NCBI RefSeq assembly: GCF_000828715.1
Contig: NZ_AP014583.1
Coordinates: forward strand, 2,292,001-2,356,000
Length of the DNA: 64,000 nt
Source of the DNA: Winogradskyella sp. PG-2
GTDB taxonomy: Bacteria; Bacteroidota; Bacteroidia; Flavobacteriales; Flavobacteriaceae
Reading direction: 5' to 3'
Shown here: positions 19,534 through 29,248 of the stretch, one piece after another
How positions within the stretch are numbered: position 1 is the stretch's first letter
Layout: every line of letters starts with the position of its first letter
The notes under the pieces: model-generated
Seen by the model: the letters and a program-made list of their open reading frames with translations, nothing else
Told to the model about the DNA's origin: nothing
Database searches by the model: none
Position numbers and translations under genes: made by a program

Positions 19534-20478
19534 TTAATTAACGTAGTTAAATCTTTCGTTTATTTCAAACATTAAATCAGGACCGAAATCATAAGCAATA
19601 TCTCTACTCATAATTCTCCCTACAGTATTATACTCTAAATCGAAAGAAAAAGATTCACCGTTAAAAGTTGCTGCATTCCAATTATTAGTAGATAAGAATT
19701 GAGCTACTAATGGTCCTATTTCATCAGAATAATCATCTGCTAAAAACTGTAATAGATAATTATCTTCGTAAACTACTTTTAATGGACTACTACTATCATC
19801 AAATTGATAAGTCGTATTACTTTGTATTTCTCCTGTTGTGATACTGCCGTTAATGTTACCATTAGCAGTGTAAGTTAATATTTCTGTTTGTATAGAAAAT
19901 GTACCATCAAAAGATTCTTTTTTTACAACTCTATTAGAATCATCTAAAGTAAAAACTGTAGATATACTCGACCCGACTTCAGTTCTCGTAATCGTATTAC
20001 CATCATATGTAAAATTATAGGTGTAATCATCCTCGTCGTCTTCAAAATAATCGTAAGTAATTTGATTGATATTTTCTGAGGTATAAGTTATGTTGTATTC
20101 ATTGGTGGTTACACCTTCTGAATTTACTGAAATATTACTTGTTATTTGCCCAGATCCATTACGAGAATAACTTTGATTTTCAGTTTCAAAAGGACTGTTT
20201 TCAACTGATACGCCAACTGTGCTATTTGATACTTTGTCATTATTAACATTGATATTCGAATTAGTAACGGTGCGAATTGGAATTCCAAAAAAACTAAATG
20301 AAATGTCAGTGTCTAACTCATATAAAGAAAGCGTTAAATCTGTACTTTCACTTCCGTCACCACCATCATCGCCACCATCTTGTCCATCATCTTGACCAGT
20401 TAAATCTGGATCTAAGGCTTCATTTTCACAAGCCGTAATTAGTGATAACGTTAAAAGGATTAAAATTAATTTCTTCAT
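19534..20478 (-). CDS. Lipoprotein of unknown function, 314 aa
   Basis: Signal peptide with lipobox (ILILLTLSLITACENEALDP), then an acidic Gly/Asp-rich linker (GQDDGQDGGDDGGDGSES), which resembles the lipoprotein export signal for the surface in Bacteroidota. The remainder is beta-rich with YD-like repeats (TYDYFEDDEDDYTYNFTYDG, VFTLDDSNRVVKKESFDGTF). It sits 11 bp after miaB and 2 bp before the sigma54 activator. No function can be assigned. Confidence 0.75.
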   Translation of the reverse strand: MKKLILILLTLSLITACENEALDPDLTGQDDGQDGGDDGGDGSESTDLTLSLYELDTDISFSFFGIPIRTVTNSNINVNNDKVSNSTVGVSVENSPFETENQSYSRNGSGQITSNISVNSEGVTTNEYNITYTSENINQITYDYFEDDEDDYTYNFTYDGNTITRTEVGSSISTVFTLDDSNRVVKKESFDGTFSIQTEILTYTANGNINGSITTGEIQSNTTYQFDDSSSPLKVVYEDNYLLQFLADDYSDEIGPLVAQFLSTNNWNAATFNGESFSFDLEYNTVGRIMSRDIAYDFGPDLMFEINERFNYVN

Positions 20479-20489
20479 TATTATTTTGA

Positions 20490-21935
20490 TTAATTATTGA
20501 TTGAATAGTCGATAGCTTTACCAATGAGTGTTGCACTTGTGCAATCTGTTACATGTACATTGACAAAGTCACCAACTTTATAGTGCTCTTTTGGAAAAAC
20601 AGCAACAGTATTATCCGAAGTTCTTCCAGACCATTGTTCATCTGATTTTTTAGAAGTCTTTTCTATTAATATTTCAACAGTTTTATTAAGGTGCTGACGT
20701 GTTCTAATTTCGCTATGCTTGCGTTCTAAATTAACAATTTCTGTTAAGCGGCGTTTTTTAGTCGCTTCAGGTACATCGTCTTCCATTTTACGGCCAGCCA
20801 TTGTTCCTGGTCGCTCAGAATAAGTGAACATATAACCAAAGTTATACTTTACATACTCCATTAAGCTTAAGGTGTCTTGATGATCTTCTTCTGTTTCAGT
20901 TGGGAAACCAGCAATTAAATCTACACTAATAGAACAGTCTGGAATGATACGTTTAATATTATCGATAAGTTCAAAATATTCTTCACGCGTATGTAAGCGG
21001 TTCATTTCTTTTAAAATACGATCACTACCACTTTGTACTGGTAAATGAATATGCTTACAGATGTTGTCGTATTTTGCCATCGTTTCAATAACATCCAATG
21101 TAAAATCTTGAGGGTTAGATGTAGAAAAACGAATACGCATTTTTGGTTGCGCTTTTGCAGATAGTTCTAATAATTTTGCAAAATCTACAGCAGTTGCTTT
21201 TTGTAGGTCAGTTGCTTTATCAAAGTCTTTTTTTAAACCTCCTCCATACCAAAGGTAACTATCAACATTCTGACCTAAAAGTGTAATCTCTTTGTAGCCA
21301 TTAGCCCACAGTTCGTTAATCTCTTCAATAATACTTTGTGGATCTCTACTGCGTTCTCTTCCGCGTGTAAATGGAACGACACAGAAGGTACACATATTAT
21401 CACAACCTCTAGTTATAGATACAAATGCAGTAACACCGTTACTATTTAATCGTACAGGTGAAATATCTCCATAAGTTTCTTCTTTGGATAGAATAACATT
21501 AATAGCATCCCTTCCTTCATCAACTTCAGCTAATAAGTTTGGTAAATCTTTGTAAGCATCTGGTCCTACAACTAAATCTACAATTTTCTCTTCTTCTAAA
21601 AATTTAGTCTTAAGTCGTTCAGCCATACAACCTAAAACTCCAACTTTCATCTTAGGGTTTATACGTTTTACAGCATTGTATTGTTGTAATCGTTTTCTAA
21701 CGGTTTGTTCAGCCTTGTCTCTAATAGAGCATGTGTTAACTAAAACCAAGTCAGCATCTTCAAGTTTTTGAGTTGTATTAAAACCTTGGTCAGACAGGAT
21801 GGAAGCTACAATTTCACTATCACTAAAATTCATAGCACAGCCATAACTTTCTATGAATAGTTTTCTGCTGTTGCCTTCTTTTTGATCTAGTACTAAGGTG
21901 TTTCCTTGCTTGTTTTCGTCTATTGTTTTTTCCAT
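20490..21935 (-). CDS. miaB: tRNA-2-methylthio-N6-isopentenyladenosine synthase MiaB
   Basis: Radical-SAM methylthiotransferase that modifies A37 of tRNAs. About 481 aa with the UPF0004 domain (FIESYGCAMNFSDSEIVASI and GVLGCMAERLK), the radical SAM cluster (RGCDNMCTFCVVPFTRGRE, CxxxCxxC), and a C-terminal TRAM domain (about residues 410-475). The open frame extends to a TTG at 21980, but the ATG at 21935 (MEKTIDENKQG) is the likelier start. First gene of a six- or seven-gene minus-strand operon running to secG. Confidence 0.95.
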   Translation of the reverse strand: MEKTIDENKQGNTLVLDQKEGNSRKLFIESYGCAMNFSDSEIVASILSDQGFNTTQKLEDADLVLVNTCSIRDKAEQTVRKRLQQYNAVKRINPKMKVGVLGCMAERLKTKFLEEEKIVDLVVGPDAYKDLPNLLAEVDEGRDAINVILSKEETYGDISPVRLNSNGVTAFVSITRGCDNMCTFCVVPFTRGRERSRDPQSIIEEINELWANGYKEITLLGQNVDSYLWYGGGLKKDFDKATDLQKATAVDFAKLLELSAKAQPKMRIRFSTSNPQDFTLDVIETMAKYDNICKHIHLPVQSGSDRILKEMNRLHTREEYFELIDNIKRIIPDCSISVDLIAGFPTETEEDHQDTLSLMEYVKYNFGYMFTYSERPGTMAGRKMEDDVPEATKKRRLTEIVNLERKHSEIRTRQHLNKTVEILIEKTSKKSDEQWSGRTSDNTVAVFPKEHYKVGDFVNVHVTDCTSATLIGKAIDYSINN

Positions 21936-21995
21936 TTTAATTTTCCGGTAATTGGGAAATTTTATATCTGTTTTACTCAAAGCTCAATAAGCATG

Positions 21996-22028
21996 CAAAG
22001 ATAGGATTATTTTATAGATTATGACAAA
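21996..22028 (-). promoter_or_regulatory. Promoter of the miaB operon
   Basis: On the minus strand TTTG (22025-22028), a 21-bp spacer and TATCTTTG (21996-22003), an exact match to the -7 consensus. The ATG of miaB lies about 60 bp downstream. Confidence 0.65.
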
Positions 22029-22137
22029 GTGGCAGTTGTAATATTATTCAAAAAAAGTTAAATAAATAAATTTAATCATTAGTTAACGCAACCCTTAACG
22101 ATATTTTGCATCTACAATAAAAAGTATTATATGTAAT

Positions 22138-22560
22138 TTGAGAAGTTTTCTTATTGCTTTTATTTTATTGTCGTTTATATCTTGTAATAATGATGATGAT
22201 AGTGATGCTAGATCACAATGTGATTTTGAAATTATCATTGATTTAGATCAATATGAAATTCCTTCACCAAGTGTGTACACCATTATAGATGCCCAAATTA
22301 ATGAGAATTGTCTTGAAATAACAATAGGTGCTAGTGGCTGTGATGGAGAGAGTTGGGATGTTGAGTTAGTGTCAGATTTTCCACTTGTAGCTGGTGATTC
22401 TGGAGGATCTAATCTTAGTCTGAAATTAAGAAACTCTGAGGTTTGTGCTGCATATTTTACAAGGACATTTAGTTTTGATACTACTGAATTACTTGGGGAT
22501 TTAACCAGCATGTCATTTGTTTTGGAGGGCTGGGGAGGAATGCTTGAGGTATCAAATTAA
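22138..22560 (+). CDS. Small lipoprotein, 140 aa
   Basis: Starts at TTG 22138 because no in-frame ATG precedes the signal peptide (RSFLIAFILLSFISCNNDDD). The lipobox cysteine is followed by NNDDD, an acidic stretch typical of surface-directed lipoproteins in Bacteroidota. The mature part has two further cysteines (ENCLEITIGASGCDG). No family recognised. It lies 23 bp before another lipoprotein gene. Confidence 0.7.
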   Translation: MRSFLIAFILLSFISCNNDDDSDARSQCDFEIIIDLDQYEIPSPSVYTIIDAQINENCLEITIGASGCDGESWDVELVSDFPLVAGDSGGSNLSLKLRNSEVCAAYFTRTFSFDTTELLGDLTSMSFVLEGWGGMLEVSN

Positions 22561-22583
22561 TAAAATTTAAAACTATATTAATC

Positions 22584-23807
22584 ATGAAAAAAATTGCTTT
22601 CATTTTGCTTACACTATTTATTTGGTCATGTAATAATGATGATCAATCCGGAACTTTTACAGCTATGGTTGCTATACCAGAAACTATAACTAAGACCGAA
22701 TGGCGATCGAGAGTAGAAATACAAGCTCCTAAACCTATTGAAGATGTGGGAAAAATTTATAGTTATGAGGATTATATTTTTATAGGTGAAAAGTTTAAAG
22801 GTGTGCATGTAATTAATAATAGTAATCCTTTATCACCAACTACTGTAGCTTTTATAAATATTCCTGGGAATGAAGATATTTCAATTAAAAACAACTATCT
22901 CTATGCTGATAATTCAATTGATTTAGTGGTTTTTGATATCTCAGATATTAATGCTATTACCGAAGTGGAAAGATTAGAAGATGTGTTTTATCACTATTTT
23001 GATTATCGAGCACCTGAGGAAGCATATGCTGTTGACTTCGAGAATTTTAATTTTGAAGAAGATGTAATTGTTGGATGGGCTATAAAAGAACGTCAATTTG
23101 AGGAACAAGAATATGATTACGTAACGTTTAATGAATCAGCAGCGACTAATGATGTTGGTGTAGGTGGTTCTTTAGCACGTTTTCAAATTGTTAATGATTA
23201 TCTCTATACTGTTGGTGAAAGTGAATTGTCAGCTTTTAATATTTCTAACTTATCTCAGCCTAGTTTAGTAAACACTTATTATGCTGGTTGGAGTATAGAA
23301 ACTATGTTTTATGCAGATGGATATTTATATTTAGGAGGTACTAATGGAATGTCTATCCATAGTATAGCAGATCCTGCTTCGCCACAATACATATCTGATT
23401 TTGATCATTGGGAAGGTTGTGACCCTGTCGTTGTAGATGGGGATTATGCGTATTTAACTTTGAGAGGTGGAAATGAATGTGGACAAGAGTTAAGTGTTTT
23501 AGAAGTTATCGATGTAAGTGATAAATATAATCCAACCCTTGTTGCTCAGCATTTTTTAGATAGTCCTTATGGACTTGGTTTTAAAGAAAGCAGCTTATTT
23601 GTTTGTGATGGAGCAGCAGGTTTAAAAATTTACGACAAATCTAATCCTCTAGACTTGCAGATTTTAAATACGTTTGAAAATGTAAATGCTACAGATGTCA
23701 TTCCTCTAGAGGATAAGTTATTAATGATTTCAGAAAATGCATTATATCAATATCAGTATAATGAGGAGAATTCTATTAGCTTAATGAGTACGTTTATACT
23801 TAATTAA
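22584..23807 (+). CDS. LVIVD-repeat lipoprotein
   Basis: A 407-aa lipoprotein: signal peptide and lipobox FILLTLFIWSCNNDDQ, then beta-propeller-like LVIVD repeats (FKGVHVINNSNPLSPTTVAF, ELSAFNISNLSQPSLVNTYY, GMSIHSIADPASPQYISDF, GLKIYDKSNPLDLQILNTF). LVIVD proteins are surface propellers of unknown ligand. Follows the small lipoprotein at 22138 and is probably co-transcribed with it; a terminator follows. Confidence 0.85.
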   Translation: MKKIAFILLTLFIWSCNNDDQSGTFTAMVAIPETITKTEWRSRVEIQAPKPIEDVGKIYSYEDYIFIGEKFKGVHVINNSNPLSPTTVAFINIPGNEDISIKNNYLYADNSIDLVVFDISDINAITEVERLEDVFYHYFDYRAPEEAYAVDFENFNFEEDVIVGWAIKERQFEEQEYDYVTFNESAATNDVGVGGSLARFQIVNDYLYTVGESELSAFNISNLSQPSLVNTYYAGWSIETMFYADGYLYLGGTNGMSIHSIADPASPQYISDFDHWEGCDPVVVDGDYAYLTLRGGNECGQELSVLEVIDVSDKYNPTLVAQHFLDSPYGLGFKESSLFVCDGAAGLKIYDKSNPLDLQILNTFENVNATDVIPLEDKLLMISENALYQYQYNEENSISLMSTFILN

Positions 23808-23825
23808 TAGATTTTTAATATAATT

Positions 23826-23855
23826 AAAAAGCCTCAAGTCATTGAGGCTTTTTCT
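23826..23855 (+). terminator. Terminator after the lipoprotein pair
   Basis: AAAAAGCCTCAA-gtca-TTGAGGCTTTTT, a strong GC-rich hairpin with T tail. Confidence 0.85.
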
Positions 23856-23910
23856 ATATAAAGATTGGCAAATCACGATAAAATGTATCTGATTTCAGAC
23901 CAAATTAGGT

Positions 23911-23937
23911 TTGTAACTGAAAATTCACATACATTTG
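23911..23937 (+). promoter_or_regulatory. Promoter of topA
   Basis: TTG (23911-23913, inside GGTTTG), a 16-bp spacer and TACATTTG (23930-23937), an exact -7 match. It lies 20 bp before the ATG at 23958 and inside the longer ORF, which supports the shorter start of topA. Confidence 0.6.
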
Positions 23938-23957
23938 TAACCTCAAAAAAAATAAGA

Positions 23958-26468
23958 ATGCCGAAGAATCTAGTCATAGTTGAGTCACCTGCAAAGGCGA
24001 AAACCATAGAAAAATTTTTAGGGAAAGATTATAAAGTAGAGTCTAGTTTTGGACATATTGCGGACTTACCTTCTAAAGAATTGGGAGTTGATGTCGATGG
24101 AGATTTTATGCCCAAATATCAGGTTTCAAAAGATAAGAAAGATGTAGTAAAGAAATTAAAGGACTTAGCTAAGAAAGCTGAAATGGTATGGTTAGCAAGT
24201 GATGAGGATCGAGAGGGTGAAGCTATTGCTTGGCACTTGGCTGAAACTTTAAAATTAGATAAAGAAAAAACAAAGCGTATAGTATTTCATGAGATTACAA
24301 AAAGTGCTATTAATAAAGCAATTGAAAACCCTCGCAGTATAGATTATAATTTAGTAGATGCACAACAAGCTAGACGTGTTTTAGATCGTATTGTAGGTTA
24401 CGAATTATCACCTGTATTATGGAGAAAAGTAAAAGGAGGATTATCTGCAGGTAGAGTACAGTCGGTTTCAGTTCGTTTAATAGTTGAACGCGAAAGAGCA
24501 GTTCAGAATTTTGAACCTGTGGCGTCCTACAGAATTGATGCAGAATTTAAAACAGATAATGGTAATGCTTTCAAAGCAAAATTGCCAAAGAATTTTGGAT
24601 CAGAAGCAGATGCTTTAAAATTCTTAAATAATAATATAGGTGCAGGTTATCAAGTTGCCGATTTACAGAAAAAGCCAGCAAAAAAATCAGCTGCCGCACC
24701 ATTTACAACATCAACCTTACAGCAAGAAGCGTCTCGTAAATTAGGTTTTTCTGTAAGTAGAACTATGAGTAATGCACAGCGTTTATATGAAGCAGGTTTA
24801 ATTACCTATATGAGAACTGATAGTGTTAACCTTTCTGATGAAGCTAAAAAAGGTGCAGAAAGCGAAATAGTTTCTGCGTATGGTGTTGAATATAGTAATC
24901 CGAAAAATTATAAAGGTAAATCTAAAGGAGCTCAAGAAGCTCATGAAGCTATAAGGCCTACAAATTTTGCTAATCATACTGTTAATGCAGAACGTGATCA
25001 AGCAAGGTTATATGATTTAATCTGGAAACGTGCTATCGCATCTCAAATGAGTGATGCAAAATTAGAACGTACCAATCTTAAAATTCAGATAAATTCTAGT
25101 AATAATGTAAATGAACAGTTTACAGCTAATGGAGAAATCATCACTTTTGAAGGTTTCTTAAAAGTGTATTTAGAGGGTACTGATGATGAACATACAGAGC
25201 AAGAAGGTATTTTGCCAGATTTAAAAGTTGGAGAAGATCTTCAGAATAAATACATCACAGCTACACAACGTTTTACCAGACCACCTTCAAGATTTACAGA
25301 AGCATCTCTAGTAAAACAATTAGAAGAATTAGGTATAGGACGTCCATCTACATATGCACCAACAATTTCTACAATTCAGAATAGAAACTATGTGGAAAAA
25401 GGGACACATGAAGGAGACGAAAGAAAATACAAGCAATTAGTGTTTGAAGATGGAAAAATAAAAGATAATGCGCTTTCTGAACAAACAGGTTCAAATAAAG
25501 GAAAGTTAGTGCCTACTGATATAGGTATGATTGTTACAGAATTTCTAGTGAAGCATTTTGAAAGTATTTTAGATTATAATTTTACAGCTAAAGTCGAAGA
25601 TAAGTTTGATGATATAGCAGAAGGTAAGGAAGATTGGCGTGCTATGATGAAGGACTTTTATAAAGGTTTTCATCCACAAGTCGAAGATGTGCAGGAAAAT
25701 GCTGAGCGCGAATCTGGTGAACGTATTTTAGGTACAGATCCAAAAACAGGTCGCCAGGTGAGTGTACGTTTAGGTAAATTTGGACCTATGGTCCAAGTGG
25801 GTGTTATGGATGATGAAGAGAAGCCTAAGTTTGCAAGCTTATCACCAGACCAACAGTTAAATTCTATAACTTTTGAAGAGGCTATGGATCTGTTTAAGCT
25901 TCCAAAAGCTTTAGGTCATTATAAAGATGATGAGGTAGAAGTGAATAATGGACGATTTGGACCTTACGTACGTTTCGGAAAAAAATTCGTTTCACTACCT
26001 AAAGGAGTAGATCCTTTGAGTGTAGAGTTAGAAGAAGCTTTAATATATATTAAGGAGAAGGAATTAGCGGATGCTCCTATATATATGTATAAAGATTTAG
26101 AAGTTACAAAAGGCAAAGGGCGTTTTGGACCATTTATTAAATGGAACAATATGTTTATTAATGTCAATAAAAAATACGATTGGGATAATTTATCTGAAGA
26201 AGACATTGTAACTTTGATCGAAGAAAAAATTCAGAAAGAAATAGATAAAGTTATACACAATTGGGAAGAAGAAGGTGTAAGAGTTGAGAAGGCAAGATGG
26301 GGAAGACATAATATTATTAAAGGGAAGCAAAAGGTTGAGTTAGCTAAAACAGTTGATGTTAGTAAGATGACTCTAGAGAAAGCACAAGCACTGCTCGAAA
26401 AAAATGCACCCAAGAAAAAGGCTCGTAAAAAAACAACAAAGAAAAAAGCAACTACTAAAAAGAAGTAA
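23958..26468 (+). CDS. topA: DNA topoisomerase I
   Basis: Type IA topoisomerase that relaxes negative supercoils. About 836 aa. The Toprim domain is at the start (VIVESPAKAKTIEKFLG; ASDEDREGEAIAWHL with the acidic triad), the active-site Tyr is in GLITYMRTDSVNLS, and the C-terminal half has three glycine-rich topoisomerase repeats (GKFGPMVQVG, GRFGPYVRFGKKF, GRFGPFIKWNNMF) in place of Cys4 zinc fingers, then a lysine-rich tail. I use ATG 23958 (MPKNLVIVESPAKAK); the upstream frame contains the promoter. Confidence 0.97.
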   Translation: MPKNLVIVESPAKAKTIEKFLGKDYKVESSFGHIADLPSKELGVDVDGDFMPKYQVSKDKKDVVKKLKDLAKKAEMVWLASDEDREGEAIAWHLAETLKLDKEKTKRIVFHEITKSAINKAIENPRSIDYNLVDAQQARRVLDRIVGYELSPVLWRKVKGGLSAGRVQSVSVRLIVERERAVQNFEPVASYRIDAEFKTDNGNAFKAKLPKNFGSEADALKFLNNNIGAGYQVADLQKKPAKKSAAAPFTTSTLQQEASRKLGFSVSRTMSNAQRLYEAGLITYMRTDSVNLSDEAKKGAESEIVSAYGVEYSNPKNYKGKSKGAQEAHEAIRPTNFANHTVNAERDQARLYDLIWKRAIASQMSDAKLERTNLKIQINSSNNVNEQFTANGEIITFEGFLKVYLEGTDDEHTEQEGILPDLKVGEDLQNKYITATQRFTRPPSRFTEASLVKQLEELGIGRPSTYAPTISTIQNRNYVEKGTHEGDERKYKQLVFEDGKIKDNALSEQTGSNKGKLVPTDIGMIVTEFLVKHFESILDYNFTAKVEDKFDDIAEGKEDWRAMMKDFYKGFHPQVEDVQENAERESGERILGTDPKTGRQVSVRLGKFGPMVQVGVMDDEEKPKFASLSPDQQLNSITFEEAMDLFKLPKALGHYKDDEVEVNNGRFGPYVRFGKKFVSLPKGVDPLSVELEEALIYIKEKELADAPIYMYKDLEVTKGKGRFGPFIKWNNMFINVNKKYDWDNLSEEDIVTLIEEKIQKEIDKVIHNWEEEGVRVEKARWGRHNIIKGKQKVELAKTVDVSKMTLEKAQALLEKNAPKKKARKKTTKKKATTKKK

Positions 26469-26477
26469 TACTACAAT

Positions 26478-27644
26478 ATGAATTTTAATTTTTTAACGCC
26501 TGTTTCAGATGCTGTTTTAGCTCATAATGAGTTAACTGCTCAACAAGCACTAGGAAAAAAAGTTAAAATTCATTCGCGCCAAAACGGAATTCCGGATTTA
26601 GAAGGAGTTCAATTGGCTATCATAGGAGTTCAAGAAAATAGAAATGATGTTAACTATATAGGTACAAACATTAGCTTTGATTCTATTAGAAAAACATTAT
26701 ACACATTGTTTCCAGGTAATTGGTATACAACTATAGCTGATCTTGGAGATATCGAACCAGGAGAGACAGTTGATGATACTTATTTTGCAATTAGAACTGC
26801 TATTGCAGTTTTAGTTGAGAAAGAAGTTATACCTATAGTTTTAGGCGGAAGTCAAGATTTAACTTATGCCAATTATCGCGCATACGATTCTATATTGCCA
26901 ATGGTTAATATTGTTAGTGTAGATACTAATTTTGATTTAGGAGATGCCAATCTTCCGATTAAGAATAATAGTTATGTTGGTAAAGTAATTGTCGAAGAAC
27001 CATATAATCTATTTAATTACTCTACTATAGGTTATCAAACCTATTTTAATTCTCAAGAAGAAATTGATCTTATGGAGAAGCTTTATTTTGAGGCTTATCG
27101 TTTAGGGGATATATCTGGAGATATAAATAAGGTAGAACCATTAATGCGAGATGCACATATGGTTTCTATAGATTTAAAATCAGTAAGAGCAGCAGAGGTC
27201 AGTGAAAATCAGAAATACTCTCCAAATGGTTTTACAGGTAAAGAAATTTGTGCTATTAGCCGTTATGCAGGTATAAGTAATAAGGTGTCTTCCTTTGGTG
27301 TATATGAATATTATGCTTCTCAAAAAGATAATGCAACGTCAATGTTAGTTGCTCAAATGATATGGTACTTTATAGAAGGTGTTAACTGTAGGGTTAAAGA
27401 TGACGATTTTTTAAATGAAAACTATTACCAGAAGTATACTATTTTGGTAGAAGAGGATGAGCTTATTTTCTATAAAAGTTTAAAAACTGGACGCTGGTGG
27501 ATTGAAATTCCTTTTTTGCCAGATGTTAATAATAAATTAAAAAAGCACACGTTATTACCTTGCATGCATTCCGATTATGTGTCTGCAACCCAAGGTGAAG
27601 TGCCAGAACGCTGGTATAAAGCCTACAGGAAGAATAGCTTTTAA
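26478..27644 (+). CDS. Arginase/formimidoylglutamase-fold protein with altered metal site
   Basis: A 388-aa protein of the ureohydrolase fold, the gene normally annotated as formimidoylglutamase next to gldK in Flavobacteria. The fold landmarks align, but the manganese ligands do not: the family GGDH appears as GGSQ (IPIVLGGSQDLTYANY), DAHxD appears as DTNFD (VNIVSVDTNFDLGD), and the SxDxDxxDP motif as SIDLKSVRAAEV. With those Asp and His residues gone, it is unlikely to hydrolyse guanidino or formimino substrates. It lies 9 bp after topA and 159 bp before gldK, which has its own promoter. Real role unknown. Confidence 0.75.
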   Translation: MNFNFLTPVSDAVLAHNELTAQQALGKKVKIHSRQNGIPDLEGVQLAIIGVQENRNDVNYIGTNISFDSIRKTLYTLFPGNWYTTIADLGDIEPGETVDDTYFAIRTAIAVLVEKEVIPIVLGGSQDLTYANYRAYDSILPMVNIVSVDTNFDLGDANLPIKNNSYVGKVIVEEPYNLFNYSTIGYQTYFNSQEEIDLMEKLYFEAYRLGDISGDINKVEPLMRDAHMVSIDLKSVRAAEVSENQKYSPNGFTGKEICAISRYAGISNKVSSFGVYEYYASQKDNATSMLVAQMIWYFIEGVNCRVKDDDFLNENYYQKYTILVEEDELIFYKSLKTGRWWIEIPFLPDVNNKLKKHTLLPCMHSDYVSATQGEVPERWYKAYRKNSF

Positions 27645-27730
27645 AGTAGACACTTAGTCGATATTTAACATTTTTTTCATCGACGAAATGCATCTTTTTA
27701 GGATTAAATGCAAAAAAACTATAAAAAAAG

Positions 27731-27761
27731 TTGTATTTTAGAAAATATATAAATATGTTTA
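27731..27761 (+). promoter_or_regulatory. Promoter of gldKLMN
   Basis: TTG (27731-27733), a 20-bp spacer and TATGTTTA (27754-27761; one mismatch to TAnnTTTG), about 40 bp before the gldK ATG. Confidence 0.55.
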
Positions 27762-27803
27762 CGACCTTAAAATTAAGAACTACTAATTTAACCTCGAGTT
27801 ACT

Positions 27804-29156
27804 ATGAATATTAAGAAGTTTATTTTACTAACCACAGTTATGGTTTTGGTCGCTAGTTGTAATTCTGGAGATCGTGGACAGTTGGTTGGTGTACAAGGTA
27901 AAAAATGGCATCCAGAAAAGCCCTACGGGATGACATTAGTGCCTGGCGGCGCTTTTATAATGGGTAAATCAGATGATGATTTAGCCGGCGTACAAGATGC
28001 TCCTACCAAAACGGCAACAGTTCGTGCATTTTATATGGACGAAACAGAAATTACAAATAGCGAGTATCGTCAATTTGTAGAATGGGTAAGAGATTCAGTC
28101 TTAAGATTAAAGTTAGCTGAAATGGCTGACCTTGAAGGTAAGACACCAGGAAGTGGTGACATCGGTGAATTTGCATATCAAGATGCTAATCCGGATGACA
28201 TGAATGCTTACGAAAGTTACATGCTCAACACGTATGGAAATGATCAAAGAAAAGTAAATCATGATGCAGAATTGTATTTTGATACTGATGATTATCCAGA
28301 CGAATTATATGCAGAAGTAATGGATGGTATGTATTTACCATTAGAAGAATCATACAATGGTCAACGTACTTGGGATGTAAAGCAATTTAAATTCCAATAT
28401 ACTTATATGGATATTTCTAAGGCAGCTAAAGATAGAAGCTTAAAGCGTTCTCAAGTAATAGAACAAGAAGAAGTTGAAGTTTATCCAGATACAACTGCTT
28501 GGATTAGAGATTTTGCTTACTCGTATAATGAGCCAATGCATAATGATTATTTTTGGCATGATGCATATGGTGAATACCCTGTAGTAGGTGTGTCTTGGAA
28601 ACAAGCTCGTGCGTTTTGTCAGTGGAGAACTTTATATCACAATAGTTACCAGAAAAGTAAAGGTAGACAACCTGTAAATTCTTATAGATTACCTTCTGAG
28701 GCAGAGTGGGAGTATGCGGCACGTGGCGGACTGCAAGGGGCAACGTACCCTTGGGGTGGACCATACACTAAAAATGACAGAGGTTGTTTTATGGCAAACT
28801 TTAAGCCATTGAGAGGTGATTATGCAGCAGATCAAGCTTTATATACTGTAGAAGCTGATGCTTACGATCCAAATGATTTTAACTTGTATAACATGGCTGG
28901 AAATGTTTCAGAATGGGTAAATGGATCTTATGATCCTGCATCATATGAATATTCTTCAACGATTAATCCTAATGTAAACGATCCTGATAATGCACGTAAA
29001 GTTGTAAGAGGAGGATCTTGGAAGGATGTTGCCTATTTCTTACAAGTAAGTTCTAGAGATTACGAATATGCGGATTCTGCTAGAAGTTATATCGGTTTTA
29101 GAACTGTTCAGGACTATATGGGAACTGAAGTGACTAAAAATGCAGCAACGAATTAA
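27804..29156 (+). CDS. gldK: Gliding motility / T9SS lipoprotein GldK
   Basis: Outer-membrane lipoprotein that forms, with GldN, the periplasmic ring of the type IX secretion system. The 450-aa protein has a lipoprotein signal (VMVLVASCNSGDRG) and a formylglycine-generating-enzyme-like (sulfatase-modifying) domain: YRLPSEAEWEYAARGG, NLYNMAGNVSEWVNGS, and RKVVRGGSWKD. The enzymatic fold is structural here, as known for the GldK/PorK family. First gene of gldKLMN. Confidence 0.97.
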   Translation: MNIKKFILLTTVMVLVASCNSGDRGQLVGVQGKKWHPEKPYGMTLVPGGAFIMGKSDDDLAGVQDAPTKTATVRAFYMDETEITNSEYRQFVEWVRDSVLRLKLAEMADLEGKTPGSGDIGEFAYQDANPDDMNAYESYMLNTYGNDQRKVNHDAELYFDTDDYPDELYAEVMDGMYLPLEESYNGQRTWDVKQFKFQYTYMDISKAAKDRSLKRSQVIEQEEVEVYPDTTAWIRDFAYSYNEPMHNDYFWHDAYGEYPVVGVSWKQARAFCQWRTLYHNSYQKSKGRQPVNSYRLPSEAEWEYAARGGLQGATYPWGGPYTKNDRGCFMANFKPLRGDYAADQALYTVEADAYDPNDFNLYNMAGNVSEWVNGSYDPASYEYSSTINPNVNDPDNARKVVRGGSWKDVAYFLQVSSRDYEYADSARSYIGFRTVQDYMGTEVTKNAATN

Positions 29157-29248
29157 AATTTTAATAAACTAAAAAATAACCTAAATTAAATTAATCTACT
29201 TAAGTTACACATCCATTATATAACTTAAAACTTAAACTAAACAAAATT

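Noticed and set aside
22021..22137. Riboswitch or RNA leader between miaB and the small lipoprotein gene
   Set aside because: No conserved riboswitch core is recognisable; only promoter elements are supported.
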